Shown piece by piece: positions 63,662 to 64,000 of a stretch of DNA of 64,000 nt. The notes below the pieces were generated by a model, which saw only the letters and a list, made by a program, of their open reading frames with translations, was not told the DNA's origin and searched no databases. The translations under genes and the position numbers were made by a program. The stretch is taken from the NCBI RefSeq assembly GCF_014287955.1, contig NZ_JACOPD010000003.1:259180-323179 (forward strand), in the 5' to 3' direction. The stretch comes from Lachnospira hominis (ex Liu et al. 2021) (GTDB taxonomy: Bacteria; Bacillota; Clostridia; Lachnospirales; Lachnospiraceae). The first letter of the stretch is position 1. Each line of letters begins with the position of its first letter.

Positions 63662-63718
63662 TATCTAGTGTTTTTGTTTTGGTATCTAGTGCTTTTACCT
63701 TAATAGAGGCACTAGATA
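63662..63718. repeat. Three TATCTAGTG copies
   Basis: TATCTAGTG occurs at 63662-63670 and 63683-63691, and inverted at 63710-63718. The latter two form a TATCTAGTGC/GCACTAGATA 10-bp stem (63683-63692, 63709-63718). AGTCTGA is repeated at 63653-63659 and 63723-63729. A possible terminator for the preceding gene or a protein binding site ahead of the rRNA-type promoter. Confidence 0.5.
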
Positions 63719-63741
63719 TTGTAGTCTGACCTGTTAATTAC

Positions 63742-63777
63742 AAAAAAGTCAAAAAAAGTTAAAAAAAATCAAAAAAA
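63742..63777 (+). promoter_or_regulatory. Phased A-tracts (UP-element-like)
   Basis: Four A-tracts at 63742-63747, 63751-63757, 63761-63768 and 63771-63777 start about every 10 bp, one helical turn, which bends DNA. They end 4 nt before the -35 box. Such tracts are typical upstream of strong rRNA promoters. Confidence 0.7.
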
Positions 63778-63781
63778 GGTG

Positions 63782-63810
63782 TTGACATATATAACCTCAG
63801 GTGATATTAT
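63782..63810 (+). promoter_or_regulatory. Strong promoter, probably of an rRNA operon
   Basis: Consensus TTGACA (63782-63787) and TATTAT (63805-63810) at 17 nt; an overlapping TATAAT at 63808-63813 would be 20 nt away. The strength plus the curved upstream DNA point to a stable-RNA promoter. Confidence 0.75.
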
Positions 63811-63814
63811 AATC

Positions 63815-64000
63815 AAGTCGCCGCGAGCGACACACAAAACAAATGACTTACAGGCCAGCAGACATGCGGCTTTAAGCATATTGAACACTGATAACTGAAC
63901 AGTAAAACAACCCTGAAAATTCTTTAAGAATTATTCAACGAACAGCATCTTAAACAGATGCATCCTTTAAAACAGTACATCATGCAGATGATGAACGGAT
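63815..64000 (+). other. Probable 5' leader of an rRNA operon (cut by window edge)
   Basis: The stretch has no open frame with RBS. It shows short hairpins (GTCGC/GCGAC at about 63817-63831, GCATCT/AGATGC near 63945-63962, CATCAT/ATGATG near 63980-63994) and repeated AACAGT/TGAACA strings, as in rRNA leaders of the group. The mature 16S start is not reached. The nature of the downstream gene is inferred from promoter type only. Confidence 0.5.

Noticed and set aside
1..64000. CRISPR array, IS element, phage genes or tRNA genes
   Set aside because: No regularly spaced repeats, transposase motifs, phage structural genes or cloverleaf-like sequences were found by eye.

Overview
The window looks like chromosomal DNA from a low-GC, Gram-positive anaerobe of the class Clostridia, most likely family Lachnospiraceae. 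This is inferred from strong AGGAGG-type ribosome binding sites, AT-rich gaps, the rel-MBL-hemZ, dgt-dnaG-rpoD-trmK and mcsA-mcsB-clpC-radA gene orders, the TGS-type nucleoside kinase, and a ZTP riboswitch over a split purine-biosynthesis pair. Two chemoreceptor-type genes suggest a motile cell. No transposase, phage gene, CRISPR array or tRNA was seen.

Layout. 1-515 is the end of an ABC exporter. 538-6888 holds stringent response and housekeeping genes (rel, MBL hydrolase, hemZ, aspS). 6956-9463 is a chemoreceptor with an unusual N-terminal extension. 9516-10757 is glyA, followed by a structured intergenic element. 11106-17129 is arginine biosynthesis: argG on the minus strand, divergent from argC-argJ-argB-argD, with a solute-binding lipoprotein, a half-size DMT transporter and an RlmI-like methyltransferase behind it. 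20281-21575 holds a probable gene relic and a DUF5050 protein on the minus strand. 21679-25026 contains pheA and a ZTP-riboswitch-controlled purine pair (PurO-like IMP cyclohydrolase plus stand-alone AICAR formyltransferase). 25161-31651 holds a PHP phosphoesterase, a phospholipase C-like protein, a DUF1653 protein, citrate synthase, ddl, murF and a small lipoprotein.

31903-37965 is the most unusual region: a compact type IV pilus/Tad-like cluster. It encodes a CpaF-like ATPase, one membrane protein that looks like TadB and TadC fused, three very short membrane proteins (34-59 aa) and one longer one (120 aa) that all start with M-x-[DNG]-[IL]-I-E, a further single-pass protein, and a 705-aa secreted InlB-repeat protein. 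None of the pilin-like proteins has a prepilin leader and no prepilin peptidase is nearby. If the initiator Met is ignored, the shared Glu sits at position 5, as in mature type IV pilins.

37976-46399 returns to core genes (CorC/HlyC-type protein, TIGR04086 protein, dgt, dnaG, rpoD, trmK, nucleoside kinase), then tyrA on the minus strand and leuS with a structured leader. 50166-51578 has small unknown proteins, including a Cys/Gly-rich protein. 51803-56753 encodes cell-envelope functions (GT2-GtrA fusion, NAGPA-type phosphodiester glycosidase, an anchored unknown, a MurJ/SpoVB-type flippase). 56756-62865 is the McsAB-ClpC protein quality control operon without ctsR, an endosialidase-labelled protein and radA. 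A soluble chemoreceptor-like signalling protein follows. The window ends in a strong promoter with phased A-tracts and a leader that probably belongs to an rRNA operon.

All domain calls were made by eye from translated sequence. No database search was run. Where the longest reading frame began without a ribosome binding site, an internal start with one was chosen.
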